Source: Scedosporium boydii (lineage: Eukaryota; Ascomycota; Sordariomycetes; Microascales; Microascaceae). From it: a DNA stretch of 64,000 nucleotides. Below, piece by piece: positions 58,280-64,000 of this stretch (position 1 is the first letter of the stretch; every line of letters begins with the position of its first letter). The DNA is taken from positions 51,238-115,237 of the forward strand of contig NJFT01000125.1 of NCBI GenBank assembly GCA_002221725.1, read 5' to 3'. The notes under the pieces were generated by a model. That model searched no databases, was not told where the DNA came from, and saw nothing but the letters and a program-made list of their open reading frames with translations. The position numbers were made by a program, and so were the translations under genes.

Positions 58280-61200
58280 GCCAAGTCAGGCGGTCACTGG
58301 CCGTGACCTCGTGTCGATGGCACACTCGCTCTTCGTGGAAACCAGGCGGCAAGATGGTTGTCGCTGTCATGACAATGCTCGCCAATGGCCGGCGACAAAG
58401 GGCTGGCGGGAACGGTGGCGCAGCGCGCAGCAGCGAAGGAATCGGTGACGATGACGATGATGGCGACGGCGGAGGCTCTGGCAGGTCGGCGGGGCCTCGA
58501 AATCGCAGTCGGCGCTCGCGCGCACAAACTCTCTGATCTATCCGGTGGCGGGTGTTCCGATAGTCTCTCATTCGGAGGCGATTGGTATCGGCGGGAGGTG
58601 CGAGGGGAGGGAGCGGAGGATGCAAAATTGTTTTCGGGGGAAGGGTTCCCTTGTTTCCTTCACTCTTCTCGTCCCACCCTCGATTGGGAGATGTTGCGTG
58701 AGAAAGAAGAAAAACAGAAAAAAGAAAATGTCGGAGAAAAAAAAAAAGACAACCCAAAAAAGGAAAATAAAAGAAACGAATGAAGGTGAAGAGCAAGCTC
58801 TCCCACACACACTCTCTCTTCTCCTCTGTCTCTATATGCGACTCTTATGCTGACTTGGGTATCTCATCGCCTCGAAGCTTCTATCTCGAATCACCAGCGA
58901 CCGTCGTTCCTAATAATATCGTCTGTTGTGGAGGAGGAGTTGATAGGCATCTGCAGAAATCCAACGGCGCATTAACTTTGTCCGAGTCTTCGGTTCCGGT
59001 GGTGGCACAGGTGGGCGACAGCTTCGAACGGCTTTGGGTGACAAGCTCGGGCTGGGGAAAATGCAATGGACGGCTCTTTCGTTGGCTCTCTTTGGCGGCT
59101 GCCCCTCTTGGCTGACCTGCTTGGGATAATTTTCCTTTCCTTTCCCTGACGTGAAGTCTAGGATACCCTCGACTTAGGCCCAGTTTTTTATTTTTTCTTC
59201 GCTATTTTTTCTTCCTTCTTCTCTTTGGGGCGGTACCTTCCTCCGGATTAGTCCTCAGCCGATCGTTCCTGCTCTTCGATTCCCCCCTGACTACGAAGTA
59301 CAGTTAGCGCAGTGTAGTGTACAACTACAACGACAAGGAAGAAAGTACGAGTAGGACTAAAAACTAGTCGGCAATTACCACGAAGCTTGCTGGGACTGGA
59401 AACTTGAAGGGGGAAGGAGGGGCCCTTGTCAGAACTTCAAAAGGTACGAAGTATTAGTATGAGCTACCCACATAGTGGTACACTACAGTATGAGTTGACA
59501 TATCGATTGACGAGAGTGGCAGCTCCGCGTAGTATTTAACTCGCGACCGGGTGAGGAGTGCAAATGAGCCATTGGACGCGAGGGCTGGGATCAAGGGAGG
59601 TGAAATTGGGCAGGTGGGGCCACGACCGATTGGAACAATGAAGTGATGGCAACGGGGGTGTGGCATGGGTGGAGTCGAGCACAAACTGTCATCAATGTAG
59701 TGTAGTGTACGAACGAAGTAGTGTACTGTAGTGCAGTGTCGTCTACACTGCAAAGTATGAAAGAGTACGGAGTAGTTAATGTCGTGTCGTCCATCTCAGG
59801 AGAGAAGAAGGTCCATCCAGGAGGATACAGTCTAGAATACCTTCGTGCACGAGTACCATAATATGTTGATCTATCAAATACACAATACTCATACAATTAC
59901 ATTAAAGATACACAATACGGGGCGGGCACCGGGAAATACGAAGCAAGCATTTGATAACATTGTCCACGACGGTTGGTTTCGAACCAGCACTAAACATTGA
60001 ATTCAATGCAGATGGAATACGGTTGCGGTTGTCCTTGTCGCATCTTCGCAGGAAGTAAAGGCTTATACTTCCACATTCTAAGCGCCCATAACGTTCCTAA
60101 CGTATTGTTCTCGACGCATGCGCTCCGGGTCAAGGTCGCGGGAGATACAGCCTGGCTGGCAAGCTGAGAGAGTCACAGTGTCCGAACGAGGTAGATTGTC
60201 AGAAGGGAGAGATGAGACTCCGGGCTCCGCTTTCCACTCTGATGCAACAGAAGCCATTTGCAGTATAAGTAGTCACGGTACACTCCATGTGGAAGATGTA
60301 CCGTGCCCAGAGCTGGACGAGTAGGGATCAACTTATTTTTGAGCAGACCCAATTTGAGAGCTTGCAGGTACGCCCTTCCATGTACAGCGCCTACGAAATA
60401 TACCGTGCAGTACAAAGTACCACACGCGCACACGTCAATTGATAACATCGTCCTGGAGGAGACGGGAAATGGGGTAGCGGAAAAGGCATTAACACTGGGG
60501 AGATATTTCCATGGTACAGCAATCTCAGCGGCCGAAGTAAGAACGAGATGAGCAAGCCAGCACAATGTAACTTCTCCCTAGAAAAGTACCTCATCGTCGA
60601 TTTGCCCCTAGCGCTTGCCTCGTTGTCATCGCGAGGCAAGCAAGGGTCCTGTCTAGTCTGGCTAGGGTGACACTGTGTCGCAATCAACGATTGATGACAA
60701 GACCGACCCAGCTCTCGGGCAGGGCTGGAGCATAACGAGGACTTTGCAGGGTGGGCCACGGAGTACACGTCCACGTACCAACCAAGTATGCGTAGTGTAC
60801 TTCGTACGCCACACCGTGTTATCCCTGGCAGGTTACTGTTCTAGGATAAGCTATGAGGAGCTGTCATGGACGAAGTAATGTACGAAGTACCTTATCCACT
60901 TCTCCGTACTTTGCTCACTACATAGAGAGAGAGAGAGTACACAGCAGTGTCCATCAGTCAGAGATCTTAGCGGTATTGTAGAGAGTCTCACCTTTGAGAC
61001 AAACACAATTAATCCAGAAAGAATCTATTCTTCTGGAACCCCACCTCCAGGCACTTTTGACGTTGGTTCTCCAAAATCCATGAGGTACCAAACTCGTGGT
61101 ATCGCAGGATTATTGTTTGGGACAGAGTTCGGCGTTAAATGGCGCCCCCAGCGATCCAGCTCGTCGGGCAGTCATCTCATGGAGGGGTCCTCCAAAGTCA

Positions 61201-64000
61201 AGAACGTTTGATTTTTCTTCTTCTCCATGGCAAACTCACTCCCCCATCTAAGCTTTTTATGGGCCCCTTCTTGTTGTGGAAAGCAAGAACGGCAGTTTTC
61301 CAGCTCCGCCTCACGGTCTATGCTACTTTGCAGCTCACGCCAAGCAAAAACGTTCTACAGCATTGAAGTATTGTACATTAGCTTTGAGTCCCAAGCGACT
61401 AGTGCCGTGAAGCACGAGGTGGTAGATGATATATGAGGGAATAGAGGTGACGCTACACACTACAGCACGGCAGCAGAGCTCGATGAACTTTCCCTGCCGT
61501 GAGCAATATGAATTTTATATGAAGTGTAAAGATCGCTTCCCAGCCAGGAGCAGCACCTGGGAGCCGCTTTTCAAATGCAAGTTGGTCCTCAATCAGTACA
61601 CCACTGTACGAAGTCCTCCTCCGACATTTGGGGTACTTCTGGGAGAAGAGCTCAGCCAATTATGATCTGCTCCACTGAGAGCAGCTTGCATTTTGGTCTG
61701 GACTGGGCTTTTCTGGGGGTGTTGGGGTGTAGCAGTACAATCGATTAATTGTATAAGCACGGCCCCGAGCTGCTGTAGCTGCCGAGCATTACAACATTGA
61801 AGGACGCAGTATTAATTCGACACGCCCAGGTACAACTGTACCGTACCGTATCGGGTAACTACCTCTATCAAAGCAACACAGAATAGGGAATCAGCTCAGA
61901 TCAATGATCCATTTTCTCCATCGAAGCATATTAATATCATTGATATTAAGAGGATTAGGCCCGTGGCGTATTATTCCATCCTGCTACGGCACGGCCTTCC
62001 AACGGGCTTCTTTTCCCACAAAAGTAATAACCAGCGCCCCTCTAAAAGCATGTGAGGTATCATTTCCAACTCGACAACGCAGGGGCGCACGCAATCTTAC
62101 GTAGCTGGCTGGCGGGTAGCCGTGCTGTCTGGTCGCCTTGGCCGCCTTTCTCCCTCTCCCATTCACACAACATGGAGTGGTGGCTTGGTGACCCCCCTCG
62201 GGCACTAGCGGGAAGAAATCAGCCGTGAGATGCAGCGCCGTTATCGCTCCAGCCATCTACGAAGTAAAACTCGGCCGTTGATACGGCAGCTCTGGCTTGT
62301 CACAGCATCTGCAACCCGGGGAAGGCGACGTCGGTTTTACCTTTCTTCTTTCTTCGTTTTCTTCTCGTTCTGTTTAGTGATGGAGCTACTGTAAGCACTA
62401 TACTTGAATATGGATAGCTCTCTTTTTCTCCCCTCGACGCAGCTTATCCCCCCGCCCCATCCCCTCTCATCCCAAGTCTGTGTGCGCCCAAGAAAAAGAA
62501 GAGGCCAGGCAGGTCCAAAAGTAACCGACCTGAATGGCAACCGCCAAGCTCGTGATTGCGAATCCGCTGGCGATTCGCTCCATGCTTCAATCTTCTCCCG
62601 CATCCAGTCTAGCGTGCCAGAGCTGGACAGGGAGACATATGTCGCTAAATGCTACCCTTCCCTCCCATCAAAATCCAAATGGGTGGAAGTCAAAAGCAGG
62701 GAAACCCAGCCGGGGGACTGTCTTGCAATGGCGTACTCTCCCGCCGACAGCGGTACAACTCGAAAAAGAAAAAGGCTGTATACAAGAGCCGTCAGCATAT
62801 AGGGCTGGCGACTTGATGTACCACTTCCTTTCTTTTTGCAGGTTGGTCGACCAGTCAAAGACCTTGTCAAACTGGGACATGAAGCAACTGCATCTGAGAA
62901 GGGACTGCTGAATGCAGCGTCGACGCAGTAGGGTGGGAGCGAAGGGCAAGCAAAAGGGTCCCGCAGGTCTTGTTATCACCAGTCACAGACGATGCCGAGA
63001 GACATTTGCCTGCGACCTTTTTGCGTCGTCACCTCATACCAGACGTATGCAGATGCATCCAGGTCGCTGCTAGCGCCTCTTCTTCCACTTGTGCAAGGAA
63101 ATCCGAATACTTGCAGACGACATCGCAGAGTAGACTCACTCACTCTAGTGCTACATCGTACAGACAGACATCCATGACCCATAGCCTACATGGTAAGCTC
63201 GAGCTTTTCCAAGTTTCCTTTCTTTCTCCTCAGCTCCCTAGCCTTCAGCTTGTTTTCGGGGATCATCCGGATACTTCGTCTGCTTCAACGGGCTCGATCA
63301 TTGGATGAACCGACATGAGAAAAACAACCAACTCGTGATGCAGATGCACCCTCCACCATCACCAACCAGGCTTTTCTCCTCCATCTTCAGCATCCCACAT
63401 TTGCCAAAGTCCATTCACCGTCTGGTCCTCTCTTTTACCCCACTCCCCACACGCGAGGCTTTCCTTCTTTTTTTCTTGCTTGTGATGCATGGTGCCCAAC
63501 CAAATATAGAGTTCCATACACTCCTCTCGCCCTCGGTCAACGCCGATACCATCGCAACTACGGAGTAGACATCAGTCCGCGTTACGGAGAAGGGACGTAC
63601 GCCCAAAAGTAAGACTGAGAGTCCAGTGTTCCCGAAACAGTTTAACGTCGTCCTCTGGCGTGGCGTCCTTGCCCTCCGACCGGTCACCGGGGTGCAACAT
63701 CCCCTAGCCATGCCATCGGTCCAACGCATGATACCTCGGAGTGCTCTGGAATCATTTGGTAGCGTCTATTAATCAGGGTCCCATTGAAAATCTACCAAGT
63801 ATGGAGTAATCGAACACCTTGAACTATCGGGGAGCCTTCCCCGAGGACGGGTAGCATTAATACACGGGTTCGTCTGTTATAGGGCTTGGATCCCCGATAA
63901 CACCCCTTCGAAAGAACATTAGACTCCGAAGCAAGACCGAGACGACCCAGTGTTGCAAGCGCAAAACCCAAGCGCCTCAACACTGGGTCGTCTCGGTCTT
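58280..64000. other. Promoter of the zinc-finger gene, then gene-free end region
   Basis: The first few hundred bases should be the promoter of the zinc-finger gene. Beyond that I find no supportable gene in about 5 kb. TACGAAGTA copies lie at 59292, 59445, 60798, 60881 and 62258. There is a cluster of GTAGTGTA-like words at about 59310-59750, a perfect 14-bp palindrome CATTGAATTCAATG near 59996, and a 19-base palindrome at 61931-61949. The region resembles decayed repeat or subtelomere-like DNA, but no transposon protein and no telomere repeat is visible. Confidence 0.45.
63933..64000. repeat. 23-bp perfect inverted repeat at window end
   Basis: Arms 63933-63955 and 63978-64000 are exact reverse complements, with a 22-base spacer that itself contains AAGCGC twice. 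The right arm runs to the last base, so the true repeat may be longer. Confidence 0.9.

Noticed and set aside
59965..59990. tRNA T-arm-like GGTTCGAAACC on the minus strand
   Set aside because: No matching acceptor stem, A box or T-run terminator around it.

Overview
The window looks like a piece of a filamentous ascomycete genome, most likely Sordariomycetes. The evidence is short GT..AG introns with CTRAC-like branch sites, pyrimidine-rich leaders, C/G-biased third codon positions, and genes typical of that class (palC, a HET-S homologue, an NWD2-type NLR). I cannot name the genus. I support about 11 protein-coding genes with fair to high confidence plus three weaker ones. Gene density is low, with several 3-5 kb stretches that show no gene.

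Layout, left to right: a gene-poor arm with a small GPI-anchored Ser/Thr-rich wall protein (4.5 kb, +) and a 44-residue Cys-rich protein with its own TATA box (6.3-6.4 kb, -). Next come an RBR E3 ubiquitin ligase (11.7-14.5 kb, +) and palC (14.7-16.2 kb, -), convergent. Then a divergent pair: an NWD2-like NACHT-WD40 receptor (17.1-21.0 kb, -) and a HET-S-like HeLo/prion-domain protein (21.8-22.7 kb, +). ALG6 (23.5-25.3 kb, +) follows, then a desert. After it come a membrane-anchored cupredoxin-fold protein (31.0-32.5 kb, +), a possible Pol III tRNA-like unit (33.1 kb), a seven-TM fungal protein (34.0-35.4 kb, +), the ER cargo receptor Erv29/SURF4 (37.3-38.6 kb, +), the splicing factor SF3B6/p14 (40.4-41.4 kb, -), an MBD4-like DNA glycosylase (43.5-45.4 kb, +), a large methyltransferase-domain protein (49.2-52.6 kb, +) and a five-exon C2H2 zinc-finger protein with poly-Q (54.0-58.3 kb, -). 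The last 5.7 kb have no convincing gene and end in a 23-bp perfect inverted repeat at the window edge.

The highlight is the HET-S/NWD2 pair. The last ~65 residues of the HET-S-like protein hold two prion-forming pseudo-repeats (r1, r2). The NLR encoded in the opposite direction, 0.75 kb away, carries one copy of the same motif (r0) at its extreme N-terminus, directly before the NACHT domain. This is the architecture of an amyloid-signalling immune/incompatibility module: ligand binding to the WD40 domain assembles the NLR, its r0 motifs form an amyloid template, and HET-S is converted and its HeLo domain becomes membrane-active. The class is known from Podospora. What is new here is the locus and its sequence differences, including changed salt-bridge positions and a Gln at the allele-determining HeLo site.

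Most other genes are housekeeping: N-glycosylation (ALG6), ER export (Erv29), splicing (SF3B6), pH signalling (PalC) and base-excision repair (MBD4-like). A 9-bp motif, TACGAAGTA, is scattered through the intergenic DNA at about 30 times chance frequency and never falls in a called CDS.
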